From the IMG/VR virus record IMGVR_UViG_3300035670_000017, positions 128,850-167,687 of that record: a stretch of 38,838 nt of DNA; one strand, given 5' to 3'. Source of the stretch: a virus. Every line of letters begins with the position of its first letter. Position 1 is the stretch's first letter. Of this stretch, positions 7,458 to 14,056 are shown in pieces. Made by a program: the position numbers and the translations under genes. Below the pieces are notes generated by a model. The model did no database searches, was not told the DNA's origin, and worked only from the letters and a program-made list of their open reading frames with translations.

Positions 7458-7467
7458 GGAAATAAAA

Positions 7468-8154
7468 ATGTCAAATGTTGGTATTTATCTAGTTCTCGCA
7501 GGCATCATCGTCTTTCTCCTATGCGGACTAGCGTCATGTAACCGTAATCCGAAAGGAATACCTAAAGATAAGAAATCGAAGGCTAAAAAACTGAAAGTTT
7601 ACGAGCCCGAAGTCCCTGAACCAATTCCTCCTACACCTCGTCGCTGGACTGTTGAGCAAATTCGTGAAAACACCGAAAGGGCTATTCACCAAGAGCAACT
7701 TGAAAAGCAGCGCCGAAAGGAAGAAGAGAAGGCTTGGAAAGCTCGTCGACTAAACGAGTTCAGCACTAAGACTGGGAAAGCTCTGTGTAAGATAATCACA
7801 GATGCCTTTTCCGGCGACAGAGTTCCGAAGGCCGAGCAACAGATGAGAAACGGAAGCATGTTTCTCGTCATGAATCTGAACGAGCGTCTGAAGTGGACCG
7901 AAGGTAGTATCAATCGTAATCCGGAGAACCTGACTAAGTTCACGGAAATCATCAAGGAAGAAATCTCCAAGTGTCCTGAATTGGGTGTGGTGTCCCGGCT
8001 CTACATCCATATCAAGGAAAATCCGTATAACCTGATGACTACTGATGATTACACCACGGCTGATTTTTACATCACGATTTACATACCACATGTTCCAGAT
8101 CCGTCACCCATCGACGTGACAGTGGAATTCACTGAATCTACTAATGACTATTAA
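7468..8154 (+). CDS. Membrane-anchored protein with basic linker and lipobox-like motif, 228 aa
   Basis: The start is ATG 7468 behind TTAAGGAAA. Residues 5-24 form a hydrophobic helix (GIYLVLAGIIVFLLCGLASC) ending in LASC, which fits a lipobox. The segment before the helix has no positive charge, while the segment after it is very basic (KDKKSKAKKLK). By the positive-inside rule that favours an N-out, C-in membrane anchor with the rest in the cytoplasm rather than an exported lipoprotein. A proline-rich linker (about 45-57), a charged helix (65-95) and a globular C-terminal domain (100-228) follow. No enzyme motif is recognised. Confidence 0.7.
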   Translation: MSNVGIYLVLAGIIVFLLCGLASCNRNPKGIPKDKKSKAKKLKVYEPEVPEPIPPTPRRWTVEQIRENTERAIHQEQLEKQRRKEEEKAWKARRLNEFSTKTGKALCKIITDAFSGDRVPKAEQQMRNGSMFLVMNLNERLKWTEGSINRNPENLTKFTEIIKEEISKCPELGVVSRLYIHIKENPYNLMTTDDYTTADFYITIYIPHVPDPSPIDVTVEFTESTNDY

Positions 8155-8165
8155 GGAAAATCAAG

Positions 8166-8438
8166 ATGTGCGAAAAACTAATCACTGAAGCAACGGTGAC
8201 AGCGAGTACCGAGCGAAGCACGAATAAGTGCTCGGTGTATGTTGAATCCCTCACCAGGGACAATCATCCATCTAAGACAACCACAGTGCGCATCGGTATT
8301 TACACCTTTTCGTACGAAGACTTCGCTGCTATTCAGCAAGCGGTCCAAGGACATCGGGAAACATTGGAAAAGAAGTTTCCTGATGATAAGACAATTCATC
8401 TTAAACCAATCCCTGCCTTTCCACCACTTTCCGATTGA
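8166..8438 (+). CDS. Small hypothetical protein, 90 aa
   Basis: A 90-residue soluble protein with a TTAAGGAAAA site just upstream. A Thr/Ser-rich N-terminal half is followed by a short helix (YEDFAAIQQAVQGHRETLEK) and a proline-rich end. No motif is recognised. It lies in the small-gene cassette, 16 bases before the HTH gene. Confidence 0.65.
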   Translation: MCEKLITEATVTASTERSTNKCSVYVESLTRDNHPSKTTTVRIGIYTFSYEDFAAIQQAVQGHRETLEKKFPDDKTIHLKPIPAFPPLSD

Positions 8439-8454
8439 ACACCTGAGACAAGAG

Positions 8455-9078
8455 ATGGAAAAACAAAAAACATTGAGGGACGTCGAAGCGTTGAAAATCA
8501 ACTCGATCTTGATCGATGAAATCAATGCTCGGCGAAAGCAACTGAAGCTGACTGATCGAGATATTATCGGTCTCACTGGTTTTAGTCGCACAGCCATCAA
8601 GACAGTATTCGCTCAAAAGACGTCTTTGTATAAGGCTTGGTCGAAAACTTCCGTCGGAAGTCGTCGACTCAAGACTATCTTAGTCATCTGTGAGAAGATC
8701 GGTATCCAAGTACGTGTCCGTATCAAGGACTACTACGGACCTCTGGATGAAGAAGCTTTTCCGGTTATCTGTAAGTTCTGCTTGGACCAGGGAGCCAACC
8801 ACAGTAGCGCTAATTCCGTCTTCCTAGCTCAGGCCAGGTACTATACCGGACAAAGGCTTGATAAACCAGCGATCGGGTACGGTGCTATTCGGATGCTTGA
8901 ATACTACGAGCTATTCGGTGGTCTGTATGAACTGGAGATAACGGTTAAAGATGTCCCAGTAGAAATCCCTAAGTTCACACTAGCTAGCGGTGGCACTTTC
9001 AAGGTTCGGCCTCCGTCTGTTCCTAGTAGTGTTTTTAACCTGACACATTCCCGCAAGGATAATCATGTCTTTCTTTGA
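8455..9078 (+). CDS. HTH (XRE-like) DNA-binding protein candidate, 207 aa
   Basis: I chose ATG 8455 because the longer frame from 8239 lies over the previous gene. Residues about 18-70 fit an XRE-type helix-turn-helix: INARRKQLKLTDRDIIGLTG, then FSRTAIKTVFAQ as the recognition region. A LKTILVICEKIGIQVRV tail follows, like the final helix and wing of phage HTH proteins. The C-terminal 110 residues form an unrelated domain with many Tyr and Gly. It could regulate phage or host transcription from within the cassette. The end overlaps the next gene by 14 bases. DNA binding is inferred from pattern only. Confidence 0.55.
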   Translation: MEKQKTLRDVEALKINSILIDEINARRKQLKLTDRDIIGLTGFSRTAIKTVFAQKTSLYKAWSKTSVGSRRLKTILVICEKIGIQVRVRIKDYYGPLDEEAFPVICKFCLDQGANHSSANSVFLAQARYYTGQRLDKPAIGYGAIRMLEYYELFGGLYELEITVKDVPVEIPKFTLASGGTFKVRPPSVPSSVFNLTHSRKDNHVFL

Positions 9079-9250
9079 ATCCAACGACTTCAAGAGAATC
9101 TCCAAGAATGTCAGTGAAAAAGTACGAAAAGAATGGCTGGAAGAAATGAACCGCCAAGAACGTCGTCGTAAGTTCTGGGATAAAGTACTGACAGCCATTA
9201 TCTTGATTGTCTCATTGACGATCATCCATTTTGTCTCTAAGCAAACTTAA
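9065..9250 (+). CDS. Membrane microprotein A (tandem paralogue), 61 aa
   Basis: This 61-residue protein starts MSFFESNDFKR, has a charged amphipathic helix (residues 15-40) and one transmembrane helix (about 41-57, VLTAIILIVSLTIIHFV). The N-terminus should be cytoplasmic by charge. The next gene repeats the plan with a matching start (MSWFESEDFKK), so the two are diverged tandem duplicates. Such small phage membrane proteins often interfere with host membrane processes or superinfection; the actual role here is unknown. Confidence 0.75.
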   Translation: MSFFESNDFKRISKNVSEKVRKEWLEEMNRQERRRKFWDKVLTAIILIVSLTIIHFVSKQT

Positions 9251-9263
9251 CCAAAAGGAAACT

Positions 9264-9470
9264 ATGTCGTGGTTTGAATCTGAAGACTTCAAGAAATTTG
9301 CTAAGAACTTCTTGAATGGCGAAGCTATGCAAAAGCAAAGTCGAGCTTTACAGAAAAAGCAAGACCATCGCTTGCGCCGAGCAAAGATGATTGACCGCGC
9401 AGTCGGTTGGATTATCTTTGCGGTCGGTATCTTTATGATCTGGGCTGCTTCTAACAGCATCTTTAACTAA
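9264..9470 (+). CDS. Membrane microprotein B (tandem paralogue), 68 aa
   Basis: ATG 9264 follows AAAAGGAAA at 9253-9261; the longer frame from 9231 would overlap the previous gene and lacks a binding site. The 68 residues begin MSWFESEDFKKFAKNF, continue with a Gln/Lys/Arg-rich amphipathic helix, and end with a single transmembrane helix (AVGWIIFAVGIFMIWAAS). The shared N-terminal motif and layout mark it as a paralogue of the preceding gene. A terminator follows within 3 bases. Confidence 0.75.
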   Translation: MSWFESEDFKKFAKNFLNGEAMQKQSRALQKKQDHRLRRAKMIDRAVGWIIFAVGIFMIWAASNSIFN

Positions 9471-9472
9471 GT

Positions 9473-9514
9473 ACACAGAAGTCTCTTCGGGGGCTTCTGT
9501 GTTACAACTTTTTT
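9473..9514 (+). terminator. Intrinsic terminator
   Basis: Arms 9473-9481 and 9494-9502 make a 9-bp stem, extended by G-C and G-T pairs (TCTC with GGGG) around a TTCG loop. A T-rich tract follows (9508-9518). It ends the 5.3-9.5 kb cassette. Confidence 0.85.
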
Positions 9515-9603
9515 CTTTTCGTAAAATCCAGTGGCAAAGGAGTGGAATCGCGGAGGCTACGTGTGTTCGACCACCCTGTCATCCTAGACGAAGTGTTTTC
9601 AAC

Positions 9604-9810
9604 ATGACAGTACCGGCTATCATATTCATCGTGTTACTCCTTGTGACTATGGTGATTCTTTATGTGATGGATGACCTGGTATTCGGTAAAGATTACATGA
9701 CTGGTTGGGATAGAGATGTTTGCCACTTTGTGGTGAGCGTACTTGTAGGGATATCTGGATCTTTACTCGCACTGATAGCGCAGCGTATCCTGGAGTTGTT
9801 TAACGAATGA
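9604..9810 (+). CDS. Two-helix membrane microprotein, 68 aa
   Basis: From ATG 9604 the protein has two transmembrane helices: residues 3-22 (VPAIIFIVLLLVTMVILYVM) and about 40-62 (CHFVVSVLVGISGSLLALIA). A short acidic/polar loop separates them (DDLVFGKDYMTGWDRD). No good ribosome binding site precedes the ATG. A 14-codon leader frame (GTG 9563, GGAGG just upstream) ends in an ATGA overlap with it, so translation may be coupled. The hairpin topology resembles small holin-like or superinfection proteins, but nothing specific identifies it. Confidence 0.6.
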   Translation: MTVPAIIFIVLLLVTMVILYVMDDLVFGKDYMTGWDRDVCHFVVSVLVGISGSLLALIAQRILELFNE

Positions 9811-9837
9811 CTCATCCTAACTAAAAAGGTTCAATCC

Positions 9838-10068
9838 ATGAGACGATTTACTGTTGTCCTTAAAGAACACATGACCATCAATATCGCCAGCGAAATTTCA
9901 ACTTTGTTGCACAACAAAATTGGGAAACCCGTTTGGCTTGACACGCTCCATGACAAACGTGCGACGTTTGGATACAATGGACACAATTGCGATATAGAGA
10001 CCGTAAACTCTGCAATGACTGAAGTGTTCGTTCAATTCAATGCGGAAGCCGTTCAATATGGAACATAA
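9838..10068 (+). CDS. Small hypothetical protein, 76 aa
   Basis: A 76-residue soluble protein with an AAAAAGG site upstream. The order strand-helix-strand-strand-helix (FTVVLKE, ISTLLHNKI, VWLDTLH, ATFGYN, VNSAMTEVFVQF) suggests a small ferredoxin-like alpha/beta fold. No motif is recognised. It is closed by a strong hairpin 7 bases after the stop. Confidence 0.65.
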   Translation: MRRFTVVLKEHMTINIASEISTLLHNKIGKPVWLDTLHDKRATFGYNGHNCDIETVNSAMTEVFVQFNAEAVQYGT

Positions 10069-10074
10069 GTAAGT

Positions 10075-10110
10075 CATATACACACCTAGTTAATTCTAGG
10101 TGTGTATATG
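10075..10110 (+). terminator. Hairpin terminator, 15-bp perfect stem
   Basis: Arms 10075-10089 and 10096-10110 pair perfectly around a 6-base loop. Promoter copy 2 starts 5 bases later, the same terminator-then-promoter arrangement as at 5238-5315. Confidence 0.85.
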
Positions 10111-10114
10111 TACC

Positions 10115-10153
10115 GTTTCTAAAATTATTCACACGTATATACTTTACTTGAGC
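10115..10153 (+). promoter_or_regulatory. Phage promoter motif, copy 2
   Basis: GTTTCT (10115-10120), 17 bases, TATACT (10138-10143), T, TACTTGAG (10145-10152). Spacing is identical to the other strong copies. It lies 64 bases upstream of the ATG at 10216. Confidence 0.75.
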
Positions 10154-10215
10154 AATGTGCAGAGTTCTGCTAGCTTAGTGAAAGTATACATAATTAGGTA
10201 AAGGGAATTGAGAGG

Positions 10216-10473
10216 ATGTCTGGAAAAAAGATTCTCAATGCATTCGACATGGCTCCGCCAAGATCAACTGAGGTTAAGCCTTATAAGTTTGGTCTGAAGC
10301 CCGGCCAGAGGTTGGATACAAAAGGAAGGATCATCTGCGAAAAAGCAGTGAAACAATATGCTGCATTTCGCGTCGATCCAGCCAAGTCAGTTGAAGAACA
10401 AGTGACGAGGGCTATCCGTACGGCGCAAAACGATGCAGCCTACAGAATCGCTAGAAGGACAGGGAAAAAGTGA
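10216..10473 (+). CDS. Small basic protein under its own promoter, 85 aa
   Basis: The 85-residue protein is strongly basic (many Lys and Arg, including the ARRTGKK end) with no acidic domain, membrane helix or known motif. It is isolated between promoter copy 2 and a hairpin, so it is a single-gene unit probably expressed early. Its charge suggests nucleic acid or ribosome binding, but that is inference. AAGGG at 10201-10205 is the likely ribosome binding site. Confidence 0.7.
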   Translation: MSGKKILNAFDMAPPRSTEVKPYKFGLKPGQRLDTKGRIICEKAVKQYAAFRVDPAKSVEEQVTRAIRTAQNDAAYRIARRTGKK

Positions 10474-10485
10474 CCATGTAGTTAA

Positions 10486-10516
10486 ATGTACTGGGCCCTT
10501 CAGGGGTTCAGTACAT
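10486..10516 (+). terminator. Hairpin terminator
   Basis: Arms 10486-10493 and 10509-10516 (8 bp) enclose a smaller CCC/GGG stem with a TTCA-type loop. There is no T-run. It separates the 85-aa gene from the 368-aa gene. Confidence 0.65.
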
Positions 10517-10587
10517 GTAAGCTTATGTGCGTCTTAATCAATCGCTCTTAGGCATTCACAATTTAAAGACCTAAAACTAAGGCAATT

Positions 10588-11694
10588 ATGAACCAAGAAA
10601 CCAAACCTGCTGTGATGTACACAGTCTGTCATACTGACCTGGACGAACTTGTCCTGGATATCATGACTCTGGTACAACAAGGCCAGATCACCACACTACC
10701 ACCCATTCTAGATGAGAGTTACTCTAATCTAGGTAACGTAATGTCACCGGAGGACATCAACCAGATTCACAATCTGCTGAATCGGCGCAAATACACCGCT
10801 TATGAAGAGAACGTACTCAACGCCATTGCGCAGTGGAACCTACGCAACAGCAGCTCGTTCCTGAAATCCATCATGGCGGCAATTTGCTATACGCTGCATT
10901 CGACCCAACGGTTGGGTCAGCTGCCTTCTACGACTGAATTGCTTGCCGTCAAAACAGGCATGCCTTCAGATGTAGCTCGATCTTTACACATGGAAACTCC
11001 TGAGACCATTCGTCGGCTGATCAAAGCTGCAGTGGGTAACGGTCCTGTGGAGGCAAAGATCCCTGTCAATGGGTATTCGGACGAGATCTCGAAGTTGATC
11101 AAGATCGACTCGCGTGATCCGACTGAAGTGGAGAACCTGCGTCGTTACCTGGGCTCCACGGATACCAAGACAGTGTTGAAGGCGAATTCCATGGATCGCA
11201 AAGAGTACATTGCTCGTTTGTTGATCCAGACGACGAAGACTGTGAGTGAGTATAAGAACGAAGACTCGTTCAGTACTCTACGCAGCTTCCTCAATAACGC
11301 CGGTCACATCTGCACATTGATCCGTGTCTTCTCGAACACCACGGACAATTATCAGTGGATCTCCAAGCTGGCTTGTGATGTCAATGACCAAATCCATAGC
11401 CTGGATCGTCTGTTGAGCGCAAACGCTGTGCTGGCCCGGCAAATGCTGACACGCATGATTCAGAACAATGAGGTCATCTACAAGGACCTGATGGATCTGA
11501 CTCGTCACCAGCACCGTATCCTGGCTATCGAAGCGGCCGGGGTATTCACAATGTTCAGCTATCTGTTCAAGAGCGTAGAGTATGATTTCATCCTGCGCCA
11601 TGAAGAGTTGAGCAAATCCATCACGCGCATGTTGCGCTATACAGAAATCTCTACCAAGTACACCAACGAGATCTCTGTCAAGTTGGAAAGCTGA
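10588..11694 (+). CDS. Hypothetical mainly helical protein, 368 aa
   Basis: The 368-residue protein is almost entirely predicted helix, with no signal peptide, membrane span or catalytic motif. It has several coiled-coil-like stretches toward the C-terminus (MLTRMIQNNEVIYKDLMDL, then ITRMLRYTEISTKYTNEI). The ribosome binding site is CTAAGG (10575-10580). It is followed at 31 bases by a 215-aa gene in the same unit. Length and style match uncharacterised virion or internal proteins of phiKZ-like phages, but I cannot name a homologue. Confidence 0.75.
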   Translation: MNQETKPAVMYTVCHTDLDELVLDIMTLVQQGQITTLPPILDESYSNLGNVMSPEDINQIHNLLNRRKYTAYEENVLNAIAQWNLRNSSSFLKSIMAAICYTLHSTQRLGQLPSTTELLAVKTGMPSDVARSLHMETPETIRRLIKAAVGNGPVEAKIPVNGYSDEISKLIKIDSRDPTEVENLRRYLGSTDTKTVLKANSMDRKEYIARLLIQTTKTVSEYKNEDSFSTLRSFLNNAGHICTLIRVFSNTTDNYQWISKLACDVNDQIHSLDRLLSANAVLARQMLTRMIQNNEVIYKDLMDLTRHQHRILAIEAAGVFTMFSYLFKSVEYDFILRHEELSKSITRMLRYTEISTKYTNEISVKLES

Positions 11695-11725
11695 GAAGAG
11701 AGTTCATTAATTCAAGAGGAGTCAA

Positions 11726-12373
11726 ATGCAAATTAGCATGAGACGTGTATCTGACATCGACACGGTTGACCGAATCTTCAACCCGATCGAAGACACACAG
11801 TTCAGAACTTATCTTCGTGATAAATATGAACGCACCATGGAGCACTTGGAGAAAGTCACTACAGGGACCGCTCGCGATTTTCTCGATCGCTCCAAGCGGA
11901 TCTTTGAAGAGATCAACTCCAGTGCTGCTTTGCGTAGAACGCGAGCTGCTATTCGTGCTGTCACTGGGGTGCGGCGCAGTGATAGCATCTATCGTCCTGT
12001 GGATCTAGGGGAATTCCAGGCAGTGGGACTTCGCATGCAGCGATTCCTGTTGGCTGACCCTGTGATCCGTCGCAAGGTCATCAAGCAACAGATTGATGGC
12101 TACAGCCATTCTCAACCAGCTCCTGATCCAACTGCCATCGGAGAAAACGATTACGACTATCGTCGTGTTGTTAACGGTGTCTTCATGGAGCAGCCTGGTG
12201 AGGGTGATGAGAAGAACTTTGTGCATACAGAGTACTTCGAGAAACTTAAGGAAGGCGATCGTGAGTTGGATGTCGAAGAGCAATTCGATATCATCGACAG
12301 CTGGTATATGCAACGCGCATTGCAAGCTGCAGGTGCCGACACTACATCGCTTCGTGGTGATTTGATCACTTAA
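11726..12373 (+). CDS. Hypothetical protein, 215 aa
   Basis: A 215-residue protein with a strong AGAGGAG binding site. The N-terminal 110 residues are helical and very rich in Arg and Asp/Glu; the C-terminal part is acidic and ends LRGDLIT. There is no membrane segment or catalytic motif. It forms a two-gene unit with the 368-aa protein and is closed by a hairpin, so a common (perhaps virion) role is plausible but unproven. Confidence 0.75.
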   Translation: MQISMRRVSDIDTVDRIFNPIEDTQFRTYLRDKYERTMEHLEKVTTGTARDFLDRSKRIFEEINSSAALRRTRAAIRAVTGVRRSDSIYRPVDLGEFQAVGLRMQRFLLADPVIRRKVIKQQIDGYSHSQPAPDPTAIGENDYDYRRVVNGVFMEQPGEGDEKNFVHTEYFEKLKEGDRELDVEEQFDIIDSWYMQRALQAAGADTTSLRGDLIT

Positions 12374-12378
12374 AGCAC

Positions 12379-12410
12379 ATCTTCAGGATCTCCGAAGAGA
12401 TCCTGAAGAT
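12379..12410 (+). terminator. Hairpin, 14-bp perfect stem
   Basis: Arms 12379-12392 and 12397-12410 around a CGAA loop, 5 bases after the stop. No U-tract follows, so it may act as an RNA-processing or stability element as well as a terminator. Confidence 0.8.
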
Positions 12411-12440
12411 TACTGCTTATTAATTGAAAGGAAAATTGAC

Positions 12441-12956
12441 ATGAAAAAAGCTTCTGTATTCTACATCGATTCTGCTGAGGATCTTCGAGACCTGGGACCT
12501 ATTATTGCGTCTCACGCCAAAAAGAAAAAGATCTGTATCTTGGCCCGCTATTGCGGGGATGAGACACTAGGTCGTTTGAATCTTCGTGACATGGCTGTCA
12601 ATGCCGGACTACAAAGCCGAGTCGATCATTATGTTGCTTCCAAAGAGCAGTCTTTGAAAGACAAGATTGCCGAGCTGGGCTACGAGTGTATCGCGTACTA
12701 TGGCGTTAACATGGATCTCTATGCGAAGCCAGTGAGTGAGCACGGAACTAAGGCCAAGGATATGAAATATGTCTATCGCTATGCCTGTGTTTGTTCCAAA
12801 TGTGAATCGATTGTCTCGGAGATCGTGAAATCGGTATCAAAAGCCACCGTGCGCAAACTGCGTGAAGAATACACCAACAGCGATACGATCGAAGTGACTG
12901 AAACTTCGTCGACCATCAATGTTATCGACACTTCAAATAAGTGCATGGTTTGCTAA
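12441..12956 (+). CDS. Hypothetical protein with paired CxxC motifs, 171 aa
   Basis: The 171-residue protein has an alpha/beta N-terminal half (ASVFYIDSAEDL, then KKKKICILARYCGDE). It has cysteines arranged as C116, C118, C121 (CVCSKC) and C168, C171 (CMVC, the last residue of the protein). The two CxxC pairs could hold a zinc ion linking the chain end to the core. An AAAGGAAAA site precedes the ATG. No family is recognised. It is the first gene after a hairpin and the only Cys-rich protein in this block. Confidence 0.7.
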   Translation: MKKASVFYIDSAEDLRDLGPIIASHAKKKKICILARYCGDETLGRLNLRDMAVNAGLQSRVDHYVASKEQSLKDKIAELGYECIAYYGVNMDLYAKPVSEHGTKAKDMKYVYRYACVCSKCESIVSEIVKSVSKATVRKLREEYTNSDTIEVTETSSTINVIDTSNKCMVC

Positions 12957-13016
12957 AATTCACACGGGCGGTCAATGGTATGGACTGTAAGTTTAACAAA
13001 ACGAAAGTACTCTACC

Positions 13017-13415
13017 ATGGCCGCCCCATATCCATCCATCGACGCCGGGTATATTCATGACCCGGCTAAGAAACTCGATTGTCTGATGTCTGACTTCTTT
13101 GAAGCAGAGCACAGCCAGTCATATCTTTTTTTTAATCAGGTAACGTCGTTTCCCTGGATTATTCAGCAGTATCAGACTGATCCCAACGAGATCATCAACC
13201 AGCTGAGAGTTCGGCTTCGACCCTACTTGCTGCGTTACTTCGATGACGTAGACATTGAATGTGCCTTGATTGATAATCAGGTCACAACCACCAGTTACTC
13301 TATCCGACTTTATGTTGAAGTTCAACAGGATGGAGCCCTTCCCGTTAACTTGGTCAATCAGATCAATATATCCGACAATAACAAGTTTGAACGCTCGATT
13401 GCCCTTCGAACATAA
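13017..13415 (+). CDS. Hypothetical protein, possible virion component, 132 aa
   Basis: The frame is open from ATG 12975, but I prefer ATG 13017. The extra 14 residues look unlike a protein start, and neither start has a good binding site. From 13017 there are 132 residues: a helical N-terminal part, then INQLRVRLRPYLLRYFDDVD and a two- or three-stranded beta region (YSIRLYVEVQQDG). The layout resembles small baseplate or tail-completion proteins, without a diagnostic motif. It is followed by a 207-aa gene at 17 bases. Confidence 0.6.
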   Translation: MAAPYPSIDAGYIHDPAKKLDCLMSDFFEAEHSQSYLFFNQVTSFPWIIQQYQTDPNEIINQLRVRLRPYLLRYFDDVDIECALIDNQVTTTSYSIRLYVEVQQDGALPVNLVNQINISDNNKFERSIALRT

Positions 13416-13432
13416 TCTTTAGGAGTTACACC

Positions 13433-14056
13433 ATGAACCAACCAAAAAACCCTCGCCTGGCTGGAAGCATCGCTGAGATGCAACGCCAAGAATCTATGCG
13501 GATCTTGCAAGACAGTGAGCGCGCTGTCGCTGATCTGAGTACTCCGAAAATGACAGAACGGCGCAAGTTCCCAGAAGAACAGTTTCGTCGTAACTTCCTG
13601 CCTGTGGTTTCAGGAGAAGCCTATAAGCGTCTGCCTCCTGGCTATACACCAGAGCGCCTGCATGACGAAGCTTATAACTTCTGGTGTCAGGTAGCCGGAG
13701 GTCCTACTGGTGAAGTCGATGTGGTTGAACCCGATGGTACTGTTGCTTTCACAGTCCCTGCTCTGATGGATACATCCATCATGAACATCGCTCAACCCAG
13801 TAACCGTGCAGGATTGCGAGCACTGAACAAAGAATACATCGAGCGCTCTCCAGGGATGCCTCATGTCGCTAAGACCACCCTGCAAGTTGGTCTGGCTCAG
13901 CAAATTAGCTATATGTTCCAAAACACTCCTGATCCCCGTGAGACTAATGCAAAGATCAAGAAAATGCACGAGTACTACGGTATCAAGCCAGTTGAGCAGG
14001 AAAACAAAACCAGTGGACCTACTGATGACTTCTTGGGTGAGTTGAGCTTCGACTGA
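13433..14056 (+). CDS. Hypothetical protein, 207 aa
   Basis: The start has a strong TAGGAG site. The N-terminal 50 residues are charged helix (IAEMQRQESMRILQDSERAV), the middle is mixed, and the C-terminal 30 residues are acidic and probably flexible (DDFLGELSFD end). There is no enzyme motif or membrane segment. The stop overlaps the ATG of the SbcD-like nuclease (TGATG), suggesting coupled translation and possibly a shared role in DNA handling; a virion role is the alternative. Confidence 0.7.
   Translation: MNQPKNPRLAGSIAEMQRQESMRILQDSERAVADLSTPKMTERRKFPEEQFRRNFLPVVSGEAYKRLPPGYTPERLHDEAYNFWCQVAGGPTGEVDVVEPDGTVAFTVPALMDTSIMNIAQPSNRAGLRALNKEYIERSPGMPHVAKTTLQVGLAQQISYMFQNTPDPRETNAKIKKMHEYYGIKPVEQENKTSGPTDDFLGELSFD

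Noticed and set aside
9535-9600. Possible tRNA because of a GTTCGA-like stretch
   Set aside because: No acceptor stem, anticodon arm or T-arm pairing could be formed around it.
12975-13016. Upstream ATG extension of the 132-aa gene
   Set aside because: The extra 14 residues do not resemble a protein N-terminus and the ribosome binding site is no better; kept only as an alternative start.
13863-14045. Short plus-strand frame inside the 207-aa gene
   Set aside because: No ribosome binding site and entirely nested in another frame of a well-supported gene.
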